Shown piece by piece: positions 34,100-45,900 of a stretch of DNA of 64,000 bases; within the stretch, counting starts at the first letter, position 1; each line of letters begins with the position of its first letter. The position numbers and the translations under genes were made by a program. The notes beneath the pieces were generated by a model. It did no database searches. It saw nothing but the letters and a program-made list of their open reading frames with translations, and was not told where the DNA came from. The stretch is from Eriocheir sinensis (Eukaryota; Arthropoda; Malacostraca; Decapoda; Varunidae). The stretch covers positions 23,777,217-23,841,216 of the forward strand of contig NC_066515.1 in NCBI RefSeq assembly GCF_024679095.1, written 5' to 3'.

Positions 34100-34560
34100 T
34101 TTATGTGGCAAGACAGGAATGTGGTGCCGTGGTCGTGCTCGCTGGCTGCTCTTTTCTGTCGAGTTTTGTGCCGGCTTGTGTTGTATTGCGGGGTGGTGTT
34201 GGTGGTGGTGTTGGAGGTGGTGTTGCTGTTGTGTTGTGTGGTGTGTGTTTCTTTATCGTCCGTGGCTTTGTTTGTGGTTTGTGATTCGTGTGTGTTTTCC
34301 TATGTGGTGTGTTTGTGGTTTGTGATTCGTGTGTGTGTTCCTATGTGGTGTGTTTGTGTTTGTGTTGCGTGGGGCGGTATCTTGGTCGTTAGTTGTCGTG
34401 GGTGTTTTATTTGTGTTCTCGTGTGGTGTGTTTCCTGTTCGGTGTTCTTGTGGTGTGTTTCCTGTGGCGGTGTTTGTGTTGTCTTTGTGTTGTGTTATCT
34501 TGGTGTTCGTCGTCGTGTGTAATATCCGTCATGGCGTTAGTGTGTGTGTGTATTCCGGTA
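34100..34560 (+). repeat. G/T-rich stretch with a 41-bp duplication
   Basis: The plus strand is mainly G and T. GTTTGTGGTTTGTGATTCGT occurs at 34270 and 34311. Open frames here give Val/Cys/Leu-rich products that look membrane-like but follow directly from GTGT and TGTG codons, in two frames at once. Confidence 0.8.
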
Positions 34561-34599
34561 ATCCTGGCGTGTTCTTGGGCTTGAATCATACTGTCATTT

Positions 34600-35640
34600 A
34601 ACTCCTCATCCTAGTGCTGTGGCTGAGGCTGTGATCTGGGGAGTTAGTGTGGAGTCGGTGCACCCCTCCCCCATCCCCCATGACATATGTGGCCCGTCTG
34701 TGGCTGTGACGTGGGGGTGTATGGGGGGGGGCGGGGGACAGCGGTAGTCTCCCCCAGCGACATTTCACGCCCGAGTCGCCACAGACACCAGGCAGGGGAG
34801 CCCCGCGCCCCGCATTAAATTACTCGTATAATTAAAGCGTGGCCGAGGCTGAGCGGCCCGGGAAGCTGGAGTCCCGCGGCGTGTAATAAATATCCTGGAA
34901 TATATCATGGGAGGCGGGGAGGGGGGGGAGGGCGAGGCGGCGAGCAGCGCGCCACAAACCACCTTGGACCGCCTCTCCGCAGCTCCGGAAATGGCTTGCG
35001 GTGGCTGCGGAGTCCACGTGCGGCCAAGGAGTGAGTGGTCTGAATTATGTAAACGAGCTTAAGTTATTCAGTGTACAAAGTGGCAAACATTCTCATTACA
35101 AGGCCGCAGACACGGCGCAGAGTGATGGTCATGGCCTCGCCGGCTCGAGTTATCACGGCGCGGCGAGGCTGACGGCGAGGCGGCTGGGCGAGGGGGGTGA
35201 CGAGGCTGCAAGGCGGTGTGGGGGGTGGGCGCCGCGGGGGTAAGGCTGCGGCAGGCTGACAAAGGGCCCGGGACAGCCAGATTAATGACACTGACAGCCG
35301 GACGGACGGACAGACAGCCGGTCATCCGTCCCCCTCCCTCGGTGTCCCCGCTTCCTCTCATCACTCTCCCGCTGACCCAGATTTCTGGATCGGAGCTAAA
35401 TATTCTTCCAGCCGCCGAGGGACATGCGCTGCCTGCACCTCCACCGTCACGCCGCCATGCTCACGTCTCGTCCGGTCGGGTCGGGCCGGGTCCAGTTCAT
35501 TTTTGGAGCACGAAGGTTGATGGGCGGTTGCAGAAAACAGTACAGTTGGGTGACCGACGGAAAGCAAAATACTTCATGTACGAATATGCACGCGGACGTA
35601 TATGTACGAATCACCCACATATAATGGATGACTAATGAAA
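34600..35640. other. GC-rich complex island of about 1 kb
   Basis: No microsatellite. At 34810-34910 an AT-containing block (ATTAAATTACTCGTATAATT, TAATAAATATCCTGG) sits within GC-rich sequence. At 35000-35500 sequence is rich in GCGGC and CGG words. Frames of up to 139 codons on both strands overlap each other, and none has a recognised family. Candidate regulatory or unseen-exon territory; inference only. Confidence 0.35.
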
Positions 35641-35779
35641 GCCACCTATATTTACATACGCAAATAAACATGTAAAATACCCACACCTCATTTACACACA
35701 CTGGGACGCTCACGATAACGATGCGGCGCCGTAAGCACGAGGCTGTATAAGGGAAGGCAAATAATGGCAGCGTGTCTGG

Positions 35780-36165
35780 GGACGATAGCAATAAAAATAA
35801 TGGTGATAATAAAAACAATATAAATAATGATAGTGATATGAACAACCACAGCCATAATACACTTACAGATTCACAAAACACAATCCCGCAGCATCCGAAT
35901 CTGTCTCCTCTCCCCTTGTAATAAAAATAATGATGATAATAATAATAACAACAATAATATCAACAACCACAGCCATAATACACTTTCAGATTCACTAAAC
36001 ACAATCCCGCAGCATCCGAATCTGTCTCCTCTCCCCTGGTAATGAAAAATAATAATAGTAATAATAATAACAACAAAATCAACAACCACAACCATAATAC
36101 ACTTACAGATTCACAAAATACAATCCCACAGCATCCGAATATGTCACCTCTCCCTTCTCTCCCCT
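35780..36165. repeat. Tandem repeat of about 120 bp, three units, with AAT runs
   Basis: AACAACCACA(G/A)CCATAATA starts at 35841, 35962 and 36081. It is followed by CAGATTCAC(A/T)AAA and CAGCATCCGAAT, and separated by AATAATAATAAC runs. The units are closely similar. Confidence 0.92.
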
Positions 36166-36199
36166 CCCCCTCCCCTCTTACCTGCCAGGCCCAAACAGG

Positions 36200-36396
36200 T
36201 GAGAGGAGCAATTAACATCTAATTACCTGCGGTGTAAAAAATGAGTGAGGGAAGTGACAAACTACTCGCGCCCTCCAGTCGGCGTGTGGCGGCGCGGGTG
36301 TCGAGGCCCAGCTCGGAGTGAGGGAGAGTTTTCTGTGGATGTGACGTCTTCATTACTCTAATGGAGAGGAACGGAGGATTTTTGCATGTTTCCTGT

Positions 36397-36430
<34 letters not shown>

Positions 36431-36560
36431 GGCGCCGCGTTCACGCCTACCTCAGCGGGCCAGGTGACAAACAGGTACTCCACCATCATCACTCTTTTTT
36501 GCAACGCTCACCTGTCACTATTTTTTTTGGAGGTGTGGATGTTAATCTGCAAACATACCA
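36200..36560. other. Complex sequence with a (GT)n tract
   Basis: TTAACATCTAATTACCTGCGG lies near 36212-36232 and GT at 36398-36430. No gene recognised. Confidence 0.45.
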
Positions 36561-36564
36561 CGTA

Positions 36565-36665
36565 ACTCCATCACCACCACGACCATCACCACCGCCGCCA
36601 CCATACCCATCACCACCGCCACCATCACTACCGTCACTGCCATCATCACCATCATCATCATCCCA
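36565..36665. repeat. (CAC/CAT/CCG)n triplet tract
   Basis: CATCACCACC and CACCGCCGCC triplets. The following 36670-36785 is complex sequence with a GTTATGCTAATG word. Confidence 0.9.
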
Positions 36666-36806
36666 GCGGACGGGGCGGCGGCTAAAATATATGTAGAAGG
36701 TGAAAATACTGCGGGCCCATATTGCATCTGCCATGACTGATAATGAAAACGCCATTTGGGATCGACACACCTCGCTGCGTTATGCTAATGTCCCTCCCCC
36801 TCCCCC

Positions 36807-36807
<1 letters not shown>

Positions 36808-36879
<72 letters not shown>

Positions 36880-37097
36880 CTCTTTCATTATCACTATCTC
36901 ACCACATAATGAAAAGAAGGGCTGGGAAGACTAGGGAGGAGGAGGAGGAGGAGGAGGAGGAGGGAGGGAGGAGGAGGAGATTGGTGGGAAGAATAACGGG
37001 AAAAAATAGAGTAAGAAGAGAAAGGAACAAAAAAGGAAGAAAAAAAAAGGGTAAGAAAAATAATGTATATATCTAGATACGAAAAATTTAGTCTCCC

Positions 37098-37138
<41 letters not shown>
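36808..37138. repeat. (CT)n, (GGA)n and (AC)n tracts
   Basis: CT at about 36809-36874, GGA triplets at about 36935-36977 and AC at about 37099-37138, with A-rich purine sequence at 36980-37060. Confidence 0.93.
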
Positions 37139-37140
<2 letters not shown>

Positions 37141-37660
37141 CAGAGGGAAGGCAAGGCAGGGGAAGGAAGGCAGGCAAGGGCAGAGGAGGAGGTAGGGGCT
37201 CTTGAGTAGGGGTTCAGCGTGGGGGTTAAGGAACAGGGCGAGAGGGGCGTTGGAGGTTGAGTGTCCCGGGGTTGAGGGGTTGAAGGGGAGGGGGGGGAGG
37301 GGGGGGGCATAATACATACAGCGCCAATTCCACGGGGCCACACGTCACCGGGGGACAATGGGGCACGTCACGGCGCGGCCACTGCCCAAACAGGCTTCTT
37401 GGGATGGGCCGTAAATGCTCCAATAGAGGCCCTGACAGATTGTGACACGGGAACAAAGAGCGATCTGACGGGCCACGAGAATTCAATACGCCGGCTATTC
37501 ATGGCGGTATAGACAGGCAATTAGACGGCTGCTTTGAGGGACTCCTGTCAGCGGTACACCAGACTTTTGTGGCGGTCGAGTAAAAATGGAGTGGAGCCTG
37601 AGGGAGAGGAAGGGAGAGAGGGAGGGTGATACGGGTACGGGATTGAAGGAGAGGAGAGTT
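37139..37660. other. G-rich then balanced complex sequence
   Basis: G-rich purine sequence runs to about 37310. A balanced island at 37320-37580 contains CGTCACGGCGCGGCC and GAATTCAATACGCC words. No exon was recognised. Confidence 0.35.
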
Positions 37661-37674
37661 GAAGAGAAGAATGA

Positions 37675-37934
37675 GAAGGAGGAGGAGGAGGAGGAAGAGG
37701 AGGAAGAACGTTAGTGGTGAGATGGATGGTTTTCTCCTCGGTTCCTTTGCTGTCTCAAGTGGTTTACCTGAAGAAGGAGGGAAGAGGAGGAGGAAGAGGA
37801 GGAGGAGGAGGAGGAGGAGGTGTGTTATTGATACTGACGGGGGTGAAGGAGGAGGTGATGCTGCCACTGAGCTCCTCTTCTCTCCTCTCTAGTCTTATAG
37901 TCTTTTATCGCTGGAGGAGTGTGTGATGGACGTG

Positions 37935-37998
<64 letters not shown>

Positions 37999-38110
37999 CT
38001 CTCCCCCCCACCCCCACCCACGCACACCCCATCTCTCAACTTCCCCATTGTCAGTACCACCTGTCTCCCTCCTCCTCCCCTCTTCCCCCCTTCCCCTCTC
38101 ACCCCCCCAG
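37675..38110. repeat. (GGA)n, (GT)n and C-rich tract
   Basis: GGA runs lie at 37675-37705 and about 37780-37820, GT spans 37936-37995, and C-rich sequence follows at 38000-38110. Confidence 0.9.
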
Positions 38111-38287
38111 GCCCTTGAAGTGTGACCTTACTGGGAGGTGTTCGCGTCTCCAGGTGGGTGACGGTGGAGGGTGAGCGTGGAGGGCGAGATGAGGCGCGAC
38201 ACCTTAAAATGGCTGTGTACAGGGCCGAGGAGCAGCTGACGATAGGGACTGACAGGACCCTTACCCATACTTAAAAGGGGATGTAAT

Positions 38288-38290
<3 letters not shown>

Positions 38291-38349
<59 letters not shown>
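38291..38349. repeat. (CT)n microsatellite
   Basis: Uninterrupted CT tract of about 59 bp. Bases 38111-38290 are complex sequence without a recognised gene. Confidence 0.96.
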
Positions 38350-38352
<3 letters not shown>

Positions 38353-38373
38353 AATGTCATTCTTATATTTGTA

Positions 38374-38436
38374 ACGGGCTTTTTTTTCTTATTGTTTCCT
38401 TTTTTTTTCCTTAAACTGTTTCCTTTTCGGTAAAAA
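38374..38436 (+). mobile_element. Poly(A) retroposon family, copy H (5'-truncated)
   Basis: ACGGGCTTTTTTTT, a TTATTGTTTCCTTTTTT spacer, CCTTAAACTGTTTCC and then an A-rich end match the last ~65 bp of the family. It is truncated at nearly the same point as copies E and F. The A tract runs into (CAAA)n. Confidence 0.62.
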
Positions 38437-38660
38437 ACAAACAAACAAACAAAAAAAAAAGATTGTAGATTTTTACCTAGAATTCTACAGGTTAATTAAA
38501 GGTATATTGCAAGTATTAGCACCTGACCTGAATCCTTAAGTAACTATATTTGGGCATCTACTTAATAGCTTACTTATAAAGACTTACTTATTCTTATCTA
38601 ACCTTGTAATTAAGTAAGAATAGATGCCTGATTGTTTAGGTTTAATAGGCTATACATACA
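38437..38660. other. AT-rich complex sequence
   Basis: TTACTTA and TTAAGTAA words. No gene or clear repeat. Confidence 0.4.
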
Positions 38661-38662
<2 letters not shown>

Positions 38663-38729
<67 letters not shown>

Positions 38730-39005
38730 ATCAGCACTACTTACTCCGAGTCTTGCCTAAGGCCTTCTCTTCCCCACGCACAGACTCCTCCCTCGCCTTT
38801 CTCTCTCTCTCCCTCTCTCCCGCCCCTTCCTTCTATACTTCCCTTCCCTCAGGCAAGTTCCCACCCTCTTTAATCCCCGAATCTCGAAGTAATCCATACA
38901 GGCATCCCCTCTCTCTCTCTCTCTCACTCTCTCTCTCTCTCTCTCAGTAATATGCGTGGTTATACTCATTTTCTTTCATCTCTGTTGGTTTGTTTTCCTC
39001 CTAAA

Positions 39006-39077
<72 letters not shown>

Positions 39078-39133
39078 AATGTGCGTGGTTATTCTCATTT
39101 TCTTTTATCTTTGTTAGTATGTTTTCCTTCTAA

Positions 39134-39178
<45 letters not shown>
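38663..39178. repeat. Four (CT)n tracts with two copies of a 65-70-bp dispersed unit
   Basis: CT tracts lie at about 38663-38722, about 38909-38945, 39009-39075 and about 39137-39177. Units at 38945-39009 and 39075-39137 share CAGTAAT(A/G)TGCGTGGTTAT, CTCATTTTCTTT and GTTTTCCT. A third copy is at 33943-34010. Confidence 0.92.
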
Positions 39179-39179
<1 letters not shown>

Positions 39180-39273
39180 GTATTTGCTCGCCGTCACCAG
39201 TTCCTCAGTATCTTAATTAGGGTTTAATTGGCCTCAACCGCAAGTTACGAACCGCTGCTTCCGCTCCTTCCGC

Positions 39274-39420
39274 CTGTCTGTCTGTCTGTCTGTCTGTTTG
39301 TATTTGTCTGTGTGTTTGTATGTCTTCCTGTTTTTTTTCTGTACGCGTGTGATTGTCTGTATTTATTTTTCCGTGTATGTCCGTTTGTCTGTTTTCCTGT
39401 CTGTCTGTCTGTCTGTTTCT
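39274..39420. repeat. (CTGT)n microsatellite, interrupted
   Basis: CTGTCTGTCTGTCTGT blocks at about 39274-39298 and 39395-39416, with GT- and T-rich sequence between them and up to 39485. Confidence 0.9.
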
Positions 39421-39540
39421 CTCTCTGTCTGTCTTCGTTTTTTCTTTTTGTTATTTTTTAAGTTTTTTTTTTCTTTTTTTCTCTAATGGAAGTTGTCATT
39501 CATCTAGAAATCAGTAAAAATGGATAATAAAAAGTAATAG

Positions 39541-39541
<1 letters not shown>

Positions 39542-39603
<62 letters not shown>
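39542..39603. repeat. (GA)n microsatellite
   Basis: Uninterrupted tract of about 62 bp. Confidence 0.96.
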
Positions 39604-39606
<3 letters not shown>

Positions 39607-39664
39607 CAGCCAGGGAGGGAAGGTGTCACTTACGGGTGAATGAGAATTAGTGTGACAGCTTCAT

Positions 39665-39848
39665 TCCCAGAGTGATCATCTCCGTGAGGGCTCCAGCTCC
39701 CTACCATTCTCTCCCCAACACACATCTACCACAACTACCAACATTATCTACCAACATTATCTACCACAACTTCTACCAAGACCGCCTATGTTATCAGTTC
39801 TATTCTTTTATTTATCCCAAAGACATCTACCACAACTACCAACATTAT

Positions 39849-39945
<97 letters not shown>

Positions 39946-40200
39946 TACTACTACTTAGACCGCCAATGTTATATCCGTAAGGGTGTCAATTCTCTGCTCT
40001 TCTTTTACTTACCAGAAACTCATCTACCACAACTACCAACATTCTCCACCAACATTATTTATCAGCTAGACTGCCAATATTGTCACCGTGAGAGTTATTT
40101 TTCCCTGCTATTGTTTTGTCCCCCCTCACATACATCTGTTACATCAACCAAAATTATCTACCAACACATCTACAACTACCAAAGTTCTCTACCAACATTA
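39665..40200. repeat. Degenerate tandem repeat of about 110 bp with an expanded (TAC)n
   Basis: AGAC(C/T)GCC(T/A)ATGTTAT-like words lie at 39777, 39956 and 40065. ATCTACCACAACTACCAACA occurs in several units, and a CCGTGAGGG-like block starts the first. The second unit contains a 105-bp run of ACT triplets at 39851-39955. The open frame across the run would be polyleucine. Confidence 0.75.
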
Positions 40201-40740
40201 TTAACCTAAACTACCACCACAACCTACCATCACTACTGCATACTTAATTTAATTCAACTATCATCACAACTATTATCTATCACATTATTATAACCACAAC
40301 AAGTACCAACATTACTTAACACAACTATCAACATTACCTTTCATCAGTGCTACCAACCTTGCCTTACACAACCACCATTGCCGTTAACCACATTGCCCTC
40401 CTCAACTATCTCCACAACCACCAAAACGGTCTACTCCAACCACCAAAACAACCATGTACATTACCCACAACACCTACAATGGGTTCTTACAACTTCTCAA
40501 ATGACCTTAATTGTGCTCAACTATCACGTTAAGTTTCGTCATTAAGTCTCACCTGCCGCCAGAATTTACCTTTATTAACAGTGTCAATGTCCCTTACGCT
40601 ATCACTCTGCAGACATGATAAGCGACCTCAACTAACTGTCGTAATTACTTGTCGCGGTAGTCAACATCATTAACTACGGTCGTAACTATTTTAAAACTGT
40701 TTATGTTCAGTTATAATTATTAGACACACTATCAAGGTTT
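40201..40740. other. AC-rich degenerate sequence, then complex sequence
   Basis: ACCACAAC and CATTA words continue weakly to about 40500. After that nothing is recognised. Confidence 0.4.
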
Positions 40741-41165
40741 TCCAGAGCAGCTGTTAATTCCATCTGGTCACAGTCATTTTTTTTTTCCATCATAGCTTTT
40801 GAGGTTTCTAGTCGTATTGTCAAGGCTTTTTTTTTTTACAACAAAGGAGACAGCTCAAGGGCACACAAAAAAAAGAAACAGTAATAAAAAAGCCCGCTAC
40901 TCGCTGTTCCTAAAAAGAATCCAAAGAGGTGGCCGAAAAGAGGGGTCAATTTCGCGAGGAGAGGTGTCCTGATACCCACAATAGCTATTATTATTCACAA
41001 TCGCATTATATAGTTTTCCACAATAGCTATCAGTATTTTTAGTCTCAATGTCAAGGCTGTTACACAATAGTTATTAGTAATTTAAATAGCAATATATAGT
41101 TTTCCACAATAGCCATCATATTTTTAGTTACGATGTCAATATTTTTCCACAACAGTTATCTGGCA
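40740..41165. repeat. Degenerate repeat of about 60 bp, interrupted by retroposon copy B
   Basis: CCACAATAGC(T/C)AT and TTTTTAG(T)..GTCAA(T/G)-like words recur at about 40740-40826 and 40978-41160. Copy B (40827-40977) lies between, directly after GTCAAGGC. Confidence 0.6.
40827..40977 (-). mobile_element. Poly(A) retroposon family, copy B
   Basis: On the minus strand it reads GGTATCAGGACACCTCTCC, GCGAAATTGACC, GGCCACCTCTTTGG, GAGTAGCGGGCT, TGTGCCCTTGAGCTGTCTCC, TTTGTTGT and then an A tract. It is about 150 bp and one of the best-preserved copies. Confidence 0.85.
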
Positions 41166-41770
41166 ACATCAATTACCACCACCACAGTCATTATTCATCA
41201 TTATCTCCCTCATTGTCTGTGTAGCTGTACCACCTGCACCGCGGTTATTAACATACTATAATGATACCACCATTATCTACTCTATTAATTATACATTACC
41301 TGCTAATTACTAATATATACAGGCTTCTTGCACATCCATCTCACTAAAACTTTCCAAACGTTTATATTAACTATTTCATGCGTGTTGCAAGTCATGATAT
41401 ATTTCCCAGTCTCTCAGTTTCATATTCCAACATGAGCGGTTATGTTATATTTTTTAAAGTTCAGAATCATTTGCTAACACCACCAATGTTCGCGTGCATC
41501 ATCCCAACATTATCTGTGACGTTTACTATCCACCACAACTTTATCTACGAGAAATATTAACGCCATATGTTATACCACTATTGCATGAATTAACATATTC
41601 TACTACTATTGTTATCGCTATTCCCGCACCCACTATATGTTATTTTGCTCAAATACGTATATGCAGCTGCCGCCACAACCACCACCACCACCACCACCGC
41701 CACACCACCAGTCGATATTCTAAACATATTCTATTCAAATATATGCATTCACATATCGTATTCAAAAAGC
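41166..41770. other. AT-rich complex sequence
   Basis: No gene recognised. A CCACCACCACC run lies at about 41682-41700. Confidence 0.45.
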
Positions 41771-41777
41771 CTTCATG

Positions 41778-42066
<289 letters not shown>

Positions 42067-42224
42067 TAGCGCCGTCAGCGGGTGTGTGAGTGTCGTAGGA
42101 GTAACGCGTACACAATGGTCAGGGGCCCGGCGGCGTCACCTCCTCTCCTTTGTCCCTCCGTCAGCCGTCACTGCAACAGGTAGGAGCGAGGGAGGGGCGG
42201 AGGGAAAGGGGTGAGGGTAGGCGG

Positions 42225-42660
42225 ACTGGCAGAGGGGAAGGAAAGGAAGGAATGGAGGGAGAGAAGGAGGGAAGGAGAGGGAGTTAGCGAGGGAGGGAAT
42301 CAGAGGAGAGGGTTGCAAGGAGAGTTTGAGAAGGAAGAGAAGGAAGGAAACGAAGAGAGGGAAAGAGAGAAGGAGGGAAGGAGAGGGAGTTAGCGAGGGA
42401 GGGAATCAGAGGAGAGGGTTGCAAGGAGAGTTTGAGAAGGAGGAGAATGAAGGAAACGAAGAGAGGGAGAGAGAGAAGGAGAGGGAGTTAGCGAGGGAGA
42501 GAATCAGAGGAGAGGGTTGCAAGGAAGGTTTGAGAAGGAGGAGAATGAAGGAAACGAAGAGAAGGAGAGAGAGAGAGGGAGTTAGCAAGGAAGGAATGAG
42601 AGGAGAGTGCTTAGAGGGAGTTTGAGAAAGAAACGAAGGAAGGGAGGAAGGGAGAGTGGG
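42225..42660 (+). repeat. Polypurine minisatellite of about 94-106 bp, four units
   Basis: GAGTTAGC(G/A)AGG starts at 42281, 42387, 42485 and 42579. Each is followed by GAATCAGAGGAGAG or a close variant and by AGTTTGAGAAGGA. The first two units are nearly identical. Confidence 0.9.
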
Positions 42661-42924
42661 AGTAAGGGAGTTCAGGCTAATATTAGTACTTGTTTTGTGG
42701 TCCATTTTAAGTACTGTTCTTCATCGCCCAAAATAATGGCTTAGCCCGTTCAGTAGAAAAGCATCCGGCTATACACGGCTTACGGCGGATAGAGAGATGG
42801 ACAGATAGGAAGATAATGATGACGATGATAGAGGTAATTGTCGTGGCAGCTAACATATTGAAAAGTGTGAAGCTGCTGGCGTAGAAAAGGGAGGGAGAGA
42901 GAAAGGAGTACCGAAGGAGAAGAA

Positions 42925-43530
42925 GGGGAAAGAAAGGGTGAGGTGGAGGAGGAGGAGAGATGGCGGGGTGAGGGGTGAGGGGTGATAAGGAGGGGGTGCA
43001 GATGGGGAATGATGAAAGGAAGGAGTAGAGAGAAGGGGAAGAAAGGGAAAGAAGGGGTGAGGTGGAGGAGGAGAGAGTGAGGGGTGAGGGGTGAGGGGTG
43101 ATAAGGAGGGGGTGCAGATGAGGGATGAGGAAAGGAAGGAGTAGAGTGAAGGGGAAGAAAGGGGAAGAAGGGGTGAGGGGTGATGGGGTGAAATGTTAAG
43201 GAGGGGGTGCAGATGGGGGCTAAGGGGAGAGAGGGAGAGGTGAGGGGTGACGTTGGGGGCACAGGAGCTGAAGGAAGGGAGAGAAAGGGTGAGGTGGAGG
43301 AGGAGGCGAGACTGAGGGGTGATGGGGTAGAGTGTTAAGGAGGGGGTGCAGATGGGGGTAAGGGGAGAGAGGGAGAGGTGAGGGGTAACGGTGGGGGCAC
43401 AGGAGCTGAAGGAAGGGTGAGGTGGAGGAGGAGGCGAGACTGAGGGGTGAGGGGTGATGGGGTGGAGTGCTAAGGAGGGGGTGCAGATGGGGGCTAAGGG
43501 GAGAGAGGGAGAGGTGAGGGGTGACGCTTG
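42925..43530 (+). repeat. G-rich purine minisatellite of about 95-139 bp, five units
   Basis: AAGGAGGGGGTGCAGATG starts at 42987, 43103, 43198, 43337 and 43472. It is associated with GTGAGGGGTGA and AGGTGGAGGAGGAG runs. It has many G4-length G runs. Minus-strand frames are Ser/Pro/His-rich translations of it. Confidence 0.9.
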
Positions 43531-43724
43531 GGGCGCGGGGGCTGTGTGTCAAGGTGTCCACGGAGACAAAGGGCGCTGTCGCTCACCACGACAAGCTGAG
43601 GCCGCCAGTTTTTCATCTCATCTCCCGACCCATCCTTTTGTGGGTGTCCGTCGACGTCGAGAGAGCGTCCGCGGTCGATTGTCACCCCGCACCCCGCTCC
43701 CTCACCCCGCACTCTCACCCTGAC

Positions 43725-44610
43725 CCCCCCATCCGTCACTAGCTAACTCTATGCCGTCCCCGTGTGTCCACATCTCTCCCACCTGTTCCTCCCGTGTCTT
43801 AGGATAACCTATTTTAACCTTTTTCATCCTCATTCTTTCCCTCATTCGTCACTACCTAAGCTTATTTCGTCCCCGTGTCTCCATACTGTGTCTTAGGGTA
43901 ACCTCTCTCCACCTTTTTCAACCTCATCCAGTTCGTCATTTGTCACTCTATTTTTTTTGTCCCTGTCTTTCCCTAACTCAGCCACCTGTTCTTCCCGTGT
44001 CTTAGGGTAACCTCTCTCCACCTTCTTCATCCTCATCTTGTTAGTCATTTGTCACTATCTAATTTTATTTCCTCCTTGTCTTTCCTTAACTCAGCCAACT
44101 GTTCTTCCTGTGTCCTAGGTGAGCCCCTTTCCACCTGTATCCTCAAATTCCTCATCCAGTCCCTCATACGTCACTCACTATATACCTAACCTTATTTCGT
44201 TCCTGTCTGTTCATACCTCACCCTTCTCTTCTTAGTGTGTTTTAGAAGAGTCTCATTTCACCTATTTCCTTTCCCTTTCTCCAGTTAAGTATTGTCTGTC
44301 TTAAGAGAGTTTAATTTCTCACCCTGTTGCCTACGCTTCACTGCTTGACCTTATCTTGTTAACCGTCTCCCTCTCTCTATACCTCACCCACCTGGTCTTT
44401 GTCTCAGGAGAATCTCTTTTCACCTGGGTTTCTCCCCTTTGGTCCTAGCTAAGCACTCTGTCTGAAGGGAGTTTAATTTCACCTGGTTACCTGTCCACTT
44501 CACCTGGTTTAAAGTTTCTCAGAAGTCTTTTATTCACCTGGTTTTCGCCTCCTTCTCACCTAAGTACTGTTTGTCTTAAGAAAGTTTTTTGTCACCTGGT
44601 TCCCTTTGCT
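43725..44610. repeat. Degenerate pyrimidine-rich tandem repeat of about 110 bp
   Basis: (C/T)GTCACT words start units at 43734, 43847, 43941, 44050 and 44169. They recur with CCTCATCC, GTGTCTTAGG and TAACCTCTCTCCACC. From 44330 the repeat degenerates into CACCTGG-rich sequence. Confidence 0.7.
44388..44605. promoter_or_regulatory. CACCTG cluster
   Basis: CACCTG occurs six times in about 220 bp, mostly as CACCTGG. CACCTG is the core bound by Snail/ZEB-type repressors and some bHLH dimers. Here it may simply be part of a degenerate repeat unit, so a regulatory role is doubtful. Confidence 0.2.
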
Positions 44611-44811
44611 ATCTAAGTTTTTCCTTCTATTCTACTCTCTTACCTTATGCATATGTAAACTTCATCTAATCTCTGTGAAATCTATCTGTTCACGACCCTC
44701 CATTCTCGGCTTAATGCAATTTTATACTGTCCTACTTTCTCTTGTCGTATATATAGACAATCTTCCTGTATCTGTGGGAAATCTAACTCTACGTGATCGT
44801 CCCCTCTCGGC

Positions 44812-44863
44812 CAGGTACAATCTCTCCTCAGGTACAATCTCGCCTCAGGTACAATCTCTCCTC
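44812..44863. repeat. 17-bp tandem triplication
   Basis: CAGGTACAATCTC(T/G)CCT starts at 44812, 44829 and 44846. Confidence 0.9.
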
Positions 44864-44869
44864 GCCATC

Positions 44870-45900
44870 TCGCCGGCTAATCATATTCCGCGCCAGGATC
44901 ACCTCACTTCACCTTGCACCCAGCCGTAATCTTATTGACAAATCTAGTTGCACTTAATCTTCTGTCTCGGCCAAACTTCATCACCTCTCGCCATCTCCGC
45001 TGACCTCCCCTAACTAACCTAATCTGCTCCCCGGCCCGCCTCCCTCCCTCCCTCCCTCCCCTCACTTGGTCAGTTGTCCCTGCGTCCCCTTTGTGTCCGG
45101 TGTTTATGATTCCAGTCATGTTTCGGGTGTTTTCTTCGTATCGCCTGAATTTATTTTACTTTTTTGCTAAATTTTTCTTTTTTTCTTTCGGGGTGTCCAA
45201 TAAACGAGTACCTGGAGGACCTGGGGAAGGCGACCTGTGTCTCAAAGGTCAAGGAGACGGAGATGAACACCGACGCCACACAACGTATGGCCACACCTTG
45301 ACTTGTTCTGTTAGCGCAACCCTTGCCCGCCTTTCTTCCCTCCCCTCACGCTCGCCTTCCTCCCGTCCCCTCGCCAAGAGGTAACAGCCAGACAGCCTCG
45401 AGTAAACCCGGCTTAGGTTTTTACGATGTACTCCTTGAGTAAGAGAGATTGATTTCCCTTCACACCGCCTTGTTGAGCCGCGCTAGTCCGGCCCGTCGCT
45501 ATATATCACTCGGGTAAAGGCAGATACTACACAGCCTTGCCCAGGCTAACCTAATCCTGCCTATCGCCCTGTAATCTGTGGGTGGTGCGTCGTAATTTAC
45601 CTTACACCTCCTCCTGCTCGCTGTTATCTCCGCCAGCAACATAATTTACCTCACAAAGACTCCAGCCGAGCCTGACTCACCTCGCCGCAGCCCGCCCCGA
45701 CACGCCGCCAGGTCGATTCGCAGCACGACAACGGCGCTGCACCCGGACCATAAAATTAAGTGGCAGGAGTGTAATGATAAAGATAAGTGAGCACGGAGAC
45801 TCCCTGCGCGAGACGAGCGTCGAGGCGCGGGGGTTCAAGGCTCCTGCGGCCCTCCACAGCACTCCCTTTGTCTGCGTGTTGGGGCGATGAATGTTACGTC
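44870..45900. other. Complex sequence without a recognised gene
   Basis: A (CCCT)n run lies at about 45040-45060; the rest is balanced and GC-rich. Frames of up to 97 codons have no recognised family. Possible regulatory or unseen-exon territory. Confidence 0.4.

Noticed and set aside
34043..34522. 159-codon frame that looks like a hydrophobic membrane protein
   Set aside because: The Val/Cys/Leu content comes directly from GTG, TGT and TTG codons in a GT-rich minisatellite. A second frame of similar character overlaps it.
44388..44605. CACCTG cluster as a strong enhancer
   Set aside because: The sites sit at similar places in decayed units of the 43.7-44.6 kb repeat, so repetition explains the cluster better than regulation.
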